NCBI RefSeq assembly: GCF_041200175.1
Contig: NZ_CP165727.1
Location: 6,637,501 to 6,701,500 of the forward strand
Length of the DNA stretch: 64,000 bases
Origin: Streptomyces sp. R33
Lineage (GTDB): Bacteria > Actinomycetota > Actinomycetes > Streptomycetales > Streptomycetaceae
Direction: 5' to 3'
Part shown: positions 1 to 7,988 of the stretch, piece by piece
Layout: each line of letters begins with the position of its first letter
Position numbering within the stretch: position 1 is the stretch's first letter
Made by a program: the position numbers and the translations under genes
The notes under the pieces: model-generated
What the model was told of the DNA's origin: nothing
What the model saw: the letters and a program-made list of their open reading frames with translations, nothing else
Database searches by the model: none

Positions 1-200
1 TCGGGCAAGAAGAGGTTCCACAGGCCCTGACGGCGCGCCTCGGCCTTCAGCTCACGGAAGACGGCCGGGGTGTCCCAGGGTGAGGCCAGCCGCGCGCGCT
101 GCTCGGCGGCGACGGGCTCCGCCGGGTACACGTGCTCGTCCATGAACGCGAGGAGCCGTGCACGGAGTTCCTCGGTCCGGGCGTCGAATGCGAAGTCCAT
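1..200 (-). CDS. Acyl-CoA dehydrogenase, N-terminal fragment (runs off the window)
   Basis: The first 66 or so residues read from an ATG at 200 (MDFAFDARTEELRARL) and include HVYPAEP and GLWNLFLPD, the usual N-terminal helical segment of ACAD10/11-type acyl-CoA dehydrogenases, which oxidise acyl-CoAs at the alpha-beta bond with FAD. The catalytic domain lies outside the window. The start lies 9 bases past the stop of the phosphotransferase gene at 210, so the two are almost certainly one transcript. That pairing echoes ACAD11, where a phosphotransferase-like and a dehydrogenase domain are fused. The family call is good; the substrate cannot be told from this fragment. Confidence 0.85.
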   Translation of the reverse strand, partial: MDFAFDARTEELRARLLAFMDEHVYPAEPVAAEQRARLASPWDTPAVFRELKAEARRQGLWNLFLP

Positions 201-209
201 GGGTGTGTC

Positions 210-1253
210 TCAGCCTTCCTGGAGGGTGGTCAGACCGTGCTCGATGAAGACCGGGACCAGCTCGCCGATCCGGTCGAATCCCGCGCCCACCGTCTGCCCG
301 AGCGTGTAGCGGTAGTGGATGCCCTCGAGGATCACCGCGAGCTTGAACCAGGCGAAGGCCGTGTACCAGGCGATCGCGCCGGTGTCCCGGCCGGAGCGGG
401 CGGCGTACCTCTCGATCAGCTCGGCCGGCGCCGGATGGCCGGGCGCGCCGCTCGTCGTGCTGACCGGGGAATCGGTCAGCCCCAGGTCCGAGCTGTACAT
501 CACCAGTAGCCCGAGGTCGGTCAGCGGATCGCCGAGCGTGGACATCTCCCAGTCCAGCACCGCCCGGATCGTGTCGTCCGGACCGCCGATCAGTACGTTG
601 TCCAGCCGGAAGTCGCCGTGCACGACGGTCGGGGCGGGGGAGTCGGGCAGGGCGCGGCCGAGCGCGCCGTGCAGCTCGTCGATGCCCGCGAGCTCGCGCC
701 CCCGGGAGGCCGCGAGCTGCTTGCCCCAGCGGCGCAGCTGGCGGTCGAGGAAGCCCTCGGGCCGGCCGAAGTCGCCCAGGCCCACCGCCTCCGGGTCCAC
801 CGCGTGCAGGTCGACCAGCGTGTCGACGAGGCCCAGGACCGCCCGGCGGGTGCGCTCGGGGCCGATCGCGGCCAGCTGCCCGGCCGTCCGGTACGGCACC
901 CCGTCCACGTACTCCATGACGTAGAACGGCGCCCCGAGGACCGACTCGTCCTCGCACAGCAGCACCGGCTCGGGCACCGGCACGGCCGTACCGTGCAGCG
1001 CCCGGATCACCCGGTGCTCGCGCCGCATGTCGTGCGCCGTCGCCAGGACGTGGCCGAGCGGCGGACGGCGCACCACCCAGCGGGCGGTGCCGTCGGTGAT
1101 CTCGTACGTGAGGTTCGAGCGGCCGCCTTCGATCAGCCGGCCGCGCAGCTCCCCGGCCACGAGCCCCGGCCGCGCCCGGTCGAGATGACCGCGCAGCCGC
1201 TCCAGATCGAGGCCCCTGGGGCCGGCTGAAGCGGACGCTGACGCTGAGGTCAT
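210..1253 (-). CDS. Phosphotransferase family protein (APH/ACAD11-kinase type)
   Basis: About 347 residues with the aminoglycoside phosphotransferase/choline kinase fold. Near the N-terminus is RLIEGGRSNLTYEI (a glycine-rich nucleotide loop), then WVVRRPP (the ATP-binding basic residue), the hinge-like YVMEYVDG, the catalytic loop VVHGDFRLDNVLI (HGD-x-x-x-x-N) and VLDWEM in the metal-binding position. The family includes the kinase half of ACAD11, which phosphorylates hydroxyacyl-CoAs, and the adjacent acyl-CoA dehydrogenase gene supports a similar catabolic role, though this is inference. I chose the ATG at 1253 rather than the in-frame GTG at 1262 because GGAGG sits 8 bases before the ATG and abuts the GTG. 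Confidence 0.85.
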   Translation of the reverse strand: MTSASASASAGPRGLDLERLRGHLDRARPGLVAGELRGRLIEGGRSNLTYEITDGTARWVVRRPPLGHVLATAHDMRREHRVIRALHGTAVPVPEPVLLCEDESVLGAPFYVMEYVDGVPYRTAGQLAAIGPERTRRAVLGLVDTLVDLHAVDPEAVGLGDFGRPEGFLDRQLRRWGKQLAASRGRELAGIDELHGALGRALPDSPAPTVVHGDFRLDNVLIGGPDDTIRAVLDWEMSTLGDPLTDLGLLVMYSSDLGLTDSPVSTTSGAPGHPAPAELIERYAARSGRDTGAIAWYTAFAWFKLAVILEGIHYRYTLGQTVGAGFDRIGELVPVFIEHGLTTLQEG

Positions 1254-1303
1254 GGTGCGCACCTCCGTGCGGAATGGACGAGGACGAGCGAACGAAAGCC
1301 ATC

Positions 1304-1321
1304 ATGCCGACCAGTCGGTAT
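1304..1321. promoter_or_regulatory. Palindromic operator-like site upstream of the phosphotransferase/ACAD operon
   Basis: An 18-base near-palindrome, ATGCCGACCAGTCGGTAT, about 50 bases upstream of the phosphotransferase start. Its core CCGAC-N2-GTCGG type symmetry resembles sites bound by TetR-family regulators of acyl-CoA catabolism in actinobacteria. No regulator gene for it lies in the window, so the binding protein is unknown. Confidence 0.4.
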
Positions 1322-1386
1322 GTCGTCCAGTGTGCAGGGCGCACGAGTACGGGCCGGAGGCGATCCCCCGGCCCGTACTTCGCGGC

Positions 1387-2298
1387 TCACGCGTGACAGA
1401 GGATCGGCGTCCCGCCGTTCATCACCGTCATGTCCTGGAGCACCGCCAGTATGTTCAGCGGCGCCCCTTCCGGCTCGCCGGCCAGTTCCGCGTACGCCCG
1501 GTGCAGGTTCGCCACCAGCCGCTCGCTCTCCCGCCACGCCCCGAACTCGCCGAGATCGGCCTCGCGCGCCACCTCCAGTGGGGTCAGCCCCTTCGCCCTG
1601 CCCTCCCGGGCGAGTTCGGCCACGTACTGCAGATAGCGCTCGGTCGCCTCGTACGCGGACGGGTCCGTCAACGGCCCGTGGCCCGGTACGACGGTCTCCG
1701 CGCCGAGCGAGCGCAGCAGCTCCAGCGCCCGCAGCGAACCGGCCAGCGAGCCCATCGCGAGGAACGGCGTGCCCTCGGCGAAGACCAGGTCGCCGGTGAA
1801 CACGATCCGCTGCCGGGGCAGGAACACGATCGAGTCCCCGGTGGTGTGCGCGACGCCCGGGTGGATGACCTGGACCTCCGTCCCGCCCAGGTGGAGGGTC
1901 GTCCGGTCGTTGTACGTGAGGTCGGGCGGGGTGATCTCGATCGCACCGAAGTCGGTCGCCGGCCAGATCATCTCCAGCTGGTGACCGGCGGCGAGCTGCT
2001 CGGTGCGCGCGTTGTCGTGCGCGAGGACCAGGGCCCCGGGGGCGAAGACGCCGTTGCCGTAGGTGTGGTCGCCGTGGTGGTGGGTGTTGACCACCGTGCG
2101 CGGCAACGGCACCCCGGCCGACACGACCGCCTCGCGCAGGGCCAGCGCCCGCCGCTCGGTGGCCGCCGTGTCGATGAGAAGGGTCCGGCCGCCGTCGCTC
2201 ACGAAGCCGGCGTTGTTGAGGCACCAGCCGCCGTCCGGCTGGACGTAGGCGTACACCCCGCTCGCGGGCTGGACGAGGTACGGCTCTTCGGCGGTCAT
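1387..2298 (-). CDS. MBL-fold metallo-hydrolase
   Basis: A 303-residue metallo-beta-lactamase fold protein. The zinc motif NTHHHGDHTYGN (H-x-H-x-D-H) is complete, followed downstream by HTTGDSIVF and VVPGHGPL, which supply the remaining metal ligands. Secondary structure and length fit single-domain hydrolases acting on thioesters, lactones or esters, possibly an acyl-CoA thioester given the neighbouring acyl-CoA genes. It is transcribed in the same direction as the phosphotransferase gene downstream but a 130-base gap with its own operator-like site separates them, and this gene has another palindrome upstream, so the two may be independent units of one regulon. The substrate is unknown. Confidence 0.85.
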   Translation of the reverse strand: MTAEEPYLVQPASGVYAYVQPDGGWCLNNAGFVSDGGRTLLIDTAATERRALALREAVVSAGVPLPRTVVNTHHHGDHTYGNGVFAPGALVLAHDNARTEQLAAGHQLEMIWPATDFGAIEITPPDLTYNDRTTLHLGGTEVQVIHPGVAHTTGDSIVFLPRQRIVFTGDLVFAEGTPFLAMGSLAGSLRALELLRSLGAETVVPGHGPLTDPSAYEATERYLQYVAELAREGRAKGLTPLEVAREADLGEFGAWRESERLVANLHRAYAELAGEPEGAPLNILAVLQDMTVMNGGTPILCHA

Positions 2299-2317
2299 CT
2301 GCTCTCCCCGGGTCGCT

Positions 2318-2332
2318 CTGACAAGCGGTCAG
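2318..2332. promoter_or_regulatory. Inverted repeat CTGAC-N5-GTCAG upstream of the MBL hydrolase gene
   Basis: CTGACAAGCGGTCAG lies 20 bases before the hydrolase start, a position where a bound repressor would block transcription. Arms of 5 bases match perfectly. The form is typical of TetR-family operators; the cognate protein is not visible here. Confidence 0.4.
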
Positions 2333-2420
2333 CATCCTGCCAGTCGCGGCGGCGCCGGGGGAGAGCGGGGCCGGTCGGTACGGCCGTTGCGGCGGCGGTC
2401 AGTGGTGCACCACCGGTCCG

Positions 2421-2717
2421 TCAGTGGTCGTCGTAGTGGCCGTCGTGCTCGGCGTGCCGGTGCCCGTCGTGCACGTAGTCCACGTGGTCGCCGTGCTGCA
2501 CGGCCTCGTGCCCGCAGGCCGGTCCGTGGGCGTGGTCGTGGGCCTCGTGGGCGGTGTGGCCCGACGGCTCGCATTCGTCCCAGTGTCCGGAGTGCTCGCG
2601 GTGCAGATGGCCGTCGTGGGCGTAGTCGACGTGGTCGCCGTGGGACACCTCGGTGTGGCCGCAGTCGGGGCCGTGGGTGTGCTCGTGGGTCCGGTGTTCC
2701 TGGTGCATGGTCGTCAT
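2421..2717 (-). CDS. Histidine-rich repeat protein, probable metal binder
   Basis: A 98-residue protein of which 27 residues are His. It consists of two copies of a unit of about 36 residues at 13-48 and 62-97, each with GP-x-CGH, HGDHVDY, HDGH and a run of spaced His and acidic residues, plus a third Cys near position 49. It has no signal peptide and no membrane segment, so it is probably cytosolic. The density of His, Asp and Cys suggests storage or buffering of zinc, nickel or copper, but no family with a proven function is recognised. I saw no clear Zur or Nur box upstream. Two in-frame ATGs (2717 and 2708) are possible; the first is used. Confidence 0.75.
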   Translation of the reverse strand: MTTMHQEHRTHEHTHGPDCGHTEVSHGDHVDYAHDGHLHREHSGHWDECEPSGHTAHEAHDHAHGPACGHEAVQHGDHVDYVHDGHRHAEHDGHYDDH

Positions 2718-2800
2718 GGCGCCGAGGCTAATGCGGAATGCCCCTTATCGCCTGTTGTGTTCCAAGTGGCGCGGACAAGCCGGATCATCGGACCAGCCGC

Positions 2801-3124
2801 TCAGAAGATGACCGCCACCGCGAAGACCGACAGCGCCACCGTGCACGCCACCGCCGCCAGAGCCGACCGCGGTGCGAGCCCCAGCGGCCGGGCCGCCGCC
2901 AGCTGCCGCATCCGCCGGTGCGCGACCCCCAGGAACGCCAGCCAGATCAGCACGATCACCGCCGCCCCGAGAACCTCCACCGGCGAGCCCGAACCGCGCA
3001 GCGCCTGCCGCAGTGCCAGCACCGCCGTCACCGAGCAGGCGAGTGTCGTACGCCGCCACGCGAGCCGGGTCCGCTCGGGCTGCAGGCCCGCGTCACGCTC
3101 CGCCGCCGCACCGGAGGGCGTCAC
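2801..3124 (-). CDS. DUF202 family small membrane protein
   Basis: About 107 residues with the DUF202 signature ERTRLAWRRTTLA near residue 20, then three hydrophobic segments (around VLIWLAFLGVA and ALAAVACTVALSVFAVAVIF). The GTG start at 3124 overlaps the stop of the upstream DUF202 gene in a GTGA arrangement, which indicates translational coupling and fixes the start; the longer reading to 3253 is an overlap artefact. DUF202 proteins are uncharacterised inner-membrane proteins; pairs of a YidH-like and a short member are common in actinobacteria. Confidence 0.8.
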   Translation of the reverse strand: MTPSGAAAERDAGLQPERTRLAWRRTTLACSVTAVLALRQALRGSGSPVEVLGAAVIVLIWLAFLGVAHRRMRQLAAARPLGLAPRSALAAVACTVALSVFAVAVIF

Positions 3125-3519
3125 TGCCCGCTCGTCCAGCCCAACAGCACCACCAGCACCATCGACACCGCGACCAGCCCCACCCCCAGGCTCAGCACCA
3201 CCGGGAACCGGGACAGCGGCAGATCCTCGCCCCGCCGCATCGCGCGTTCGCACTTCACCCAGTGGTTCACCGCCCGCAGCGCACAGGCCGCACCCACCAC
3301 GAGCAGGGCGAGGGACATCCCGACCCGCACCCCCCAGCGCAGGTCCGGCAGGAACTGGTCCACCGCGAAACCGCCGCCCACCAGGGCGAGCGCGGTCCGG
3401 ATCCAGGCCAGGAAGGTCCGCTCGTTGGCCAGCGAGAACCGGTAGTCGGGAGTCTCGCCCTCGTCCCTCACCCGCTGCGGCGCGAACCAGAGGCGCACGT
3501 CCTTGACGAAGTCGATCAC
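3121..3519 (-). CDS. YidH/DUF202 family membrane protein
   Basis: A 132-residue membrane protein with the family signature FSLANERTFLAWIRTALAL at residues 27-45, followed by two more hydrophobic helices (residues about 69-88 and 107-127). It resembles E. coli YidH, whose role is unknown. It is the first gene of a two-gene unit with the shorter DUF202 gene at 2801-3124, overlapping by the GTGA junction. The ATG start gives a short amphipathic N-terminus (MIDFVKDVRLWF) as usual for the family. Confidence 0.85.
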   Translation of the reverse strand: MIDFVKDVRLWFAPQRVRDEGETPDYRFSLANERTFLAWIRTALALVGGGFAVDQFLPDLRWGVRVGMSLALLVVGAACALRAVNHWVKCERAMRRGEDLPLSRFPVVLSLGVGLVAVSMVLVVLLGWTSGQ

Positions 3520-3528
3520 CTGATCAAT

Positions 3529-4059
3529 CTACTGGCCGGACTCCCGGTGCGCGCGCAGTCGCCGGTAGGCCTCCAGCCCGTCCGGCACCCACTCCCACGC
3601 GCCGTCCGCGACCCGCTGCGCCAGCTCCTCCTCGGAGAGCCAGGCGTGCCAGGCGACCTCCGACTCCTGCGGCCGCACCGGCAGATCGCAGCGCACCTCG
3701 TGCACGTACGACCACCAGGCCCCGCCCGGCCCCTCGTACAGGAACTTGAACAGCGGCACCGGCTGCGCCAGCCCCTGCACGCCCAGCTCCTCCTCGGCCT
3801 CCCGCAGGGCGGCCTGCGCGTAGCTCTCGCCGGCGCCCAGCACCCCGCCCACGAACATGTCGTAGGCCGAGGGGAAGACCAGCTTCGAGGCCGTCCGCCG
3901 GTGCACGAAGATCCGCCCCTGCGCATCCCTGGCCTGTACGAACACGCACCGGTGGATCAGCCCGCCCGCGTACACCTCGCCCCGTGGCGCCTGGCCCGTC
4001 ACCCGGTCGTCCCGGTCCACCACGTCCAGTACTTCGTCAGCAGCACTCACACCGCTCAT
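3529..4059 (-). CDS. NUDIX hydrolase
   Basis: A 176-residue NUDIX protein. The Nudix box is complete, from GGVLGAGESY through REAEEELGV (G-x5-E-x7-RE-x2-EE-x-G), at residues about 71-93, and supplies the Mg-binding glutamates for cleaving a nucleoside diphosphate linked to another moiety. The N-terminal DEVLDVVDRDDRVTG and RCVFVQARDAQGRIFVHRR resemble the isopentenyl-diphosphate isomerase/YfcD-like subgroup, whose substrates are often unknown. The gene ends 10 bases from the DUF202 operon start and may be transcribed with it; it diverges from the flavoprotein gene at 4136. Confidence 0.85.
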   Translation of the reverse strand: MSGVSAADEVLDVVDRDDRVTGQAPRGEVYAGGLIHRCVFVQARDAQGRIFVHRRTASKLVFPSAYDMFVGGVLGAGESYAQAALREAEEELGVQGLAQPVPLFKFLYEGPGGAWWSYVHEVRCDLPVRPQESEVAWHAWLSEEELAQRVADGAWEWVPDGLEAYRRLRAHRESGQ

Positions 4060-4135
4060 CCAACCACCGCTGTTGACTGGTTACCGCTCCGTAGCCAAGG
4101 ATCTGCCCCACCACCGACCGGAGGACGGGATCGCA

Positions 4136-5791
4136 ATGACGTACGACGCAGACGTGATCGTGATCGGGGCGGGGCTCGCGGGCCTGGCGGCCACCGCCGA
4201 GCTCGTCGACGCGGGCCGCAAGGTCATCCTCCTCGACCAGGAGCCCGAGCAGTCGATCGGCGGTCAGGCGCACTGGTCCTTCGGCGGGCTGTTCTTCGTC
4301 GACTCGCCCGAACAGCGGCGGATGCGGATCAAGGACAGCCGCGAGCTCGCCCTCCAGGACTGGCAGGGCACCGCCGGCTTCGACCGCGACGAGGACGCCT
4401 GGCCCCGCCGCTGGGCCGAGGCGTACGTCGACTTCGCGGCCGGCGAGAAGCGGCCGTGGCTGCACGCCCAGGGCGTCCGCTTCTTCCCGGTGGTCGGCTG
4501 GGCCGAACGCGGCGGCTACGACGCGAACGGCCACGGCAACTCCGTCCCCCGCTTCCACATCACCTGGGGCACCGGGCCCGGCCTGGTCGAACCCTTCGAG
4601 CGGCGGGTCCGCGCCGGGGTGGCCCGCGGTCTGGTCCGGCTCCGGTTCCGCCACCGGGTCACCGGGCTCGCCCGGACGGCCGGAGCCCTCGACACCGTCA
4701 CGGGCCAGATCCTGGAGCCCTCCGACGCCGTGCGGGGCACCGCGAGCGGTCGCGAGAGCACCGGGGCGTTCTCCCTCCGGGCCCAGGCGGTGATCGTGAC
4801 CAGCGGTGGGATCGGCGGCAACCACGACCTCGTGCGCGAGCAGTGGCCGGCCCGGCTCGGCACCCCGCCGCAGCGGATGCTCTCCGGGGTCCCGGCGCAC
4901 GTGGACGGCCTGATGCTGGGCATCGCCGAGGAGGCCGGCGCCAGCCACATCAACAAGGACCGGATGTGGCACTACACCGAGGGCATCGAGAACTGGAACC
5001 CGATCTGGGCCCGGCACGGCATCCGCATCCTGCCCGGCCCGTCCTCGCTCTGGCTGGACGCCACCGGCAAGCGGCTGCCCGTACCGCTCTTTCCCGGCTT
5101 CGACACCCTCGGCACCCTCGACCACATCATGAAGACCGGCCACGACCACACGTGGTTCGTCCTCAACGAGCGCATCATCGGCAAGGAGTTCGCCCTCTCG
5201 GGCTCCGAGCAGAACCCCGACCTCACCGGCAGGTCGGTCCGCGACGTCATCAACCGCGCGCGGCTGGCCGTCCCCGGCCCGGTCCGGGCCTTCATGGACA
5301 ACGGCGCGGACTTCGTCGTCGAACGCGACCTCGGCTCGCTGGTGCGCGGCATGAACGCGGTCACCAAGGAGGACCTGCTCGACGAGGAGACCGTCCGCCG
5401 GCAGATCGTGGCCCGGGACCGGGAGATCGCCAACCCGTTCACCAAGGACCTCCAGGTGACGGCCATCCACGGCGCCCGCAGGTACCTCGGCGACAAGCTG
5501 ATCCGCACCGCCGCCCCGCACCGGATCCTCGACCCCGAGGCGGGCCCGCTGATCGCCGTACGGCTCTCCATCCTGACCCGCAAGTCCCTGGGCGGCCTGG
5601 AGACCGACCTGTCCTCCCGCGTCCTCACCGCAACCGGCGACCCGCTGCCCGGCCTGTACGCGGCCGGCGAGGCGGCCGGCTTCGGCGGCGGCGGGGTCCA
5701 CGGCTACCGCGCCCTGGAGGGCACCTTCCTCGGCGGCTGCATCTTCTCGGGCCGCGCGGCGGGTCGCGCCGCAGCCGCCGCGGTGGGCTGA
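4136..5791 (+). CDS. FAD-binding dehydrogenase of the 3-ketosteroid dehydrogenase/flavocytochrome c type
   Basis: About 551 residues. The N-terminal DVIVIGAGLAGLAATAEL is the Rossmann FAD motif (GxGxxG), followed by the acidic ribose contact LLDQEPE, the conserved IGGQAHWSFGG loop, VTSGGIGGNH in the middle and, near the end, GLYAAGEAAGFGGGGVHGY, the second FAD contact typical of fumarate reductase/KstD-like enzymes. Such proteins oxidise or reduce a C-C bond next to a carbonyl; the substrate here is not known. The ATG at 4136 is preferred over the upstream in-frame start at 4073 because GGAGG lies 11 bases before it and the earlier residues do not resemble the family. Confidence 0.85.
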   Translation: MTYDADVIVIGAGLAGLAATAELVDAGRKVILLDQEPEQSIGGQAHWSFGGLFFVDSPEQRRMRIKDSRELALQDWQGTAGFDRDEDAWPRRWAEAYVDFAAGEKRPWLHAQGVRFFPVVGWAERGGYDANGHGNSVPRFHITWGTGPGLVEPFERRVRAGVARGLVRLRFRHRVTGLARTAGALDTVTGQILEPSDAVRGTASGRESTGAFSLRAQAVIVTSGGIGGNHDLVREQWPARLGTPPQRMLSGVPAHVDGLMLGIAEEAGASHINKDRMWHYTEGIENWNPIWARHGIRILPGPSSLWLDATGKRLPVPLFPGFDTLGTLDHIMKTGHDHTWFVLNERIIGKEFALSGSEQNPDLTGRSVRDVINRARLAVPGPVRAFMDNGADFVVERDLGSLVRGMNAVTKEDLLDEETVRRQIVARDREIANPFTKDLQVTAIHGARRYLGDKLIRTAAPHRILDPEAGPLIAVRLSILTRKSLGGLETDLSSRVLTATGDPLPGLYAAGEAAGFGGGGVHGYRALEGTFLGGCIFSGRAAGRAAAAAVG

Positions 5792-5985
5792 GGCGGACGC
5801 CGGCGCTCCCATCGGCCGGGGGCGGGCGGACGTGCGGGTGCCGGTGGCGTGCTCTAGCGTCGGAAGGGCGGGGGTGACCGTTGCGTGAGCCGGTCGCCCC
5901 CGGAGCGCCCGCTCCGCGCCGCCCCCGCCCGTGGTCCGGCGCACGCGCGGATCGCGTGACCGACCGAGAGAGCAGGTGCATCCGC

Positions 5986-6255
5986 ATGCGTCCGTCGGCC
6001 CGTATCCCCAGCATCCTGGCCGGCCTGGTCCTCGCCGCCGGCGCCCTCGTCGCCGCCCCGGCCGCCACGGCCGCCCCCGCCGGCGTCCAGGACTGCGAGC
6101 AGTACATCGTGAAGCACGGCAAGCAGGTCACGGACGCCGCCGGGCAGGCCTGTTACGAGGGCACGATCGGCAACCAGACCAGCTGCGCCGCGAGCCTCCA
6201 GGAAGCCGGCCTCTCCGCGGACGTTGCGGACGGGGCCTGCCGCGCGGCTCGCTAG
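5986..6255 (+). CDS. Small secreted protein with four cysteines
   Basis: An 89-residue precursor beginning MRPSARIPSILAGLVLAAGA and continuing to an Ala-rich cleavage region (ATAAPAG near residue 30), a clear Sec signal peptide. The mature part of about 60 residues has four Cys (QDCEQ, QACYEG, TSCAAS, GACRAA), enough for two disulfides after export. No known domain is recognised; similar short secreted proteins are frequent and uncharacterised in streptomycetes. The start at 5986 gives a proper signal peptide, whereas the upstream in-frame start adds a Pro/Arg-rich tail. Confidence 0.7.
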   Translation: MRPSARIPSILAGLVLAAGALVAAPAATAAPAGVQDCEQYIVKHGKQVTDAAGQACYEGTIGNQTSCAASLQEAGLSADVADGACRAAR

Positions 6256-6307
6256 GGCGTCTCGGCTCCACGGCGCTACGGGGCTACGGCGGTACTGCGG
6301 TAAGGCG

Positions 6308-6739
6308 TCAGGGCGTCTGCAGGCGTTCGACGAGCCGGAAGCGTTCCGCGACGACCATCGTGTCGTCGGCCACCGTGAACTCCGGGTCACCGAGCACCTC
6401 GCGGATCTCCGGCCCGTGCCAGAACCGCTCGTGGGAAACGCGCCATTCGGCGACGGACGCGTATCCCTCGCCCTCGTCCAGGGCATGGCGGAGGTCCACC
6501 TCCGCGAGCGGCAGAACGCGTACGTCCGTCACCTCCAGGACGGCCACCGGACGTTCCGCGGAGTCCATGACCGCCATCCGCCCGCCCACCACCGGCAGGG
6601 GGTCGCCCGTGACCTCGTATTCGGTCAGCAATCCGGTCGTCGTGGTCTTCGCGCCGCTCAGCACGGCTGCCACCAGGCTGTCGCGCAGCGGCCCGGGGAA
6701 GGCGAACAGGGCCGGCGGGAGATCGTCGTACGTCGTCAT
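6308..6739 (-). CDS. ASCH domain protein
   Basis: A 143-residue single-domain protein fitting the ASCH family: FPGPLRDSLVAAVLSGAKTTTTGL at the N-terminus, then VVGGRMAVMDSAERPVAVLEVTDVRVLPLAEV, and a C-terminal HERFWHGPEI segment. ASCH domains have a PUA-like beta-barrel fold thought to bind RNA; E. coli YqfB of this family hydrolyses N4-acetylcytidine. Whether this member is an amidohydrolase or an RNA binder cannot be told by eye. It stands alone, with the stop facing the secreted-protein gene at 6255. Confidence 0.8.
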   Translation of the reverse strand: MTTYDDLPPALFAFPGPLRDSLVAAVLSGAKTTTTGLLTEYEVTGDPLPVVGGRMAVMDSAERPVAVLEVTDVRVLPLAEVDLRHALDEGEGYASVAEWRVSHERFWHGPEIREVLGDPEFTVADDTMVVAERFRLVERLQTP

Positions 6740-6932
6740 GGGCCCACCCTAGGCCGGGCCCGCGGCGCTTGCGAGCAAGTTGTCGCGCCCCAACTAGCGT
6801 CATGTACATACCAGTTGAAACACGCCACGCAGTGGACTGGACCTTGACGCGGAGCTGTGCCTACCGCTTTGCTGTGCGTGATCATTCAGCCAACCGTCCG
6901 CCCGCGCCCGTGTCCTGGAGGGAATTCCGCGG

Positions 6933-7880
6933 ATGTCCCCGCCTCCGCCGCCCCTCGGCCGCGCCCGCAAGCGGGACGCCCAGCTCTTCGACCCGGCCCT
7001 CTGCGACACCGAGCTGGTCGACGTGCGCACCCAGTTCACCCAGGGCCGCTGGGCCAGGGCCCGCTCCCTCCTCGTCGCCACCGGCGACGACTGGGACCGC
7101 CGCGGCCACCGCGTCGTCGTCCTCGCCGAGACCCCGGCGGCCACCGCCTGGGCCCGCGAATGGCTGCTCGCCGAACCCGACAGCGCCGACGCCGCCACCC
7201 TGCTCGCCTGCGCCGCCGTCTTCACCGCCCTGCGCCGCAAGGGCACGCCCGAGGACGCCGAACAGGCCTGCCGCCGGGCCGCCGCCCTGCTCCCCGCCGA
7301 CCCCACCCCCTGGCTGGGGCTGCTCATGCTCTCCCGCGCCTTCGGCACCGAGGAGGAGTTCAGCCGCCACTTCGACCAGGTCCGGGCCCGCCACCGCGAG
7401 CACCACCACGCCCACCACCTGATGGTCGCCAGGCTGGCCGAGCACACCCCCGGCGCCGGCCACGACCCGCTCCACGAGGTCTACGACTTCGCCGCCTGGG
7501 CCGCCGAGGAGTCCCCGGCCGACTCCCCGCTCGCCGTCCTCCCCGTCATCGCCCATGCCGAGCGCTACCGGGTGCTCGCCGCCGCCGAGGGCGGCACCCC
7601 CGACGGGGCCGCCGCCCACTGGTCGAACCGCCGCGCCCGCCAGGTGCTTCGCTCCGCCTTCGACTGGTGGCTCGAATGGGAACGCGAGGACCACCCCCGC
7701 AACCGGGTCGACCTCAACTTCCTGGCCCACGCGAAGCTCTGCGAGGGCCGCCCGGCCGAGGCCGCCGCCCTCTTCCACCGCATCGGCAGCCACGCCACGC
7801 CCGCCCCCTGGTCCTATCCGGACCTCGACCCGCACCAGGCCTTCCTCGCCGCCCGCAGCGCCGCACTCGGCACGGCCTGA
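6933..7880 (+). CDS. Hypothetical protein with TPR-like helical repeats
   Basis: A 315-residue cytosolic protein without signal peptide or membrane segments, rich in Ala-, Arg- and Glu-containing helices. Segments such as ARSLLVATGDDWDRRGHRVVVLAE, DAEQACRRAAALLPADPTPWLGLLMLSRAF and EGRPAEAAALFHRIG have the spacing of tetratricopeptide or Sel1-like pairs, so it may be a protein-interaction scaffold. GGAGGG lies about 10 bases before the ATG. It is followed 108 bases later by an amino-acid permease in the same direction. I do not recognise a function. Confidence 0.7.
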   Translation: MSPPPPPLGRARKRDAQLFDPALCDTELVDVRTQFTQGRWARARSLLVATGDDWDRRGHRVVVLAETPAATAWAREWLLAEPDSADAATLLACAAVFTALRRKGTPEDAEQACRRAAALLPADPTPWLGLLMLSRAFGTEEEFSRHFDQVRARHREHHHAHHLMVARLAEHTPGAGHDPLHEVYDFAAWAAEESPADSPLAVLPVIAHAERYRVLAAAEGGTPDGAAAHWSNRRARQVLRSAFDWWLEWEREDHPRNRVDLNFLAHAKLCEGRPAEAAALFHRIGSHATPAPWSYPDLDPHQAFLAARSAALGTA

Positions 7881-7988
7881 CGCGCACCCCCGCTCGACCG
7901 CACGCCGCTCGACCGAACGCTGCTCCACGGCACCCCCGCTCCACAGCACCCCCGCTCCGCTCGACCTTCCCCGAAAGGACACCCCGCC

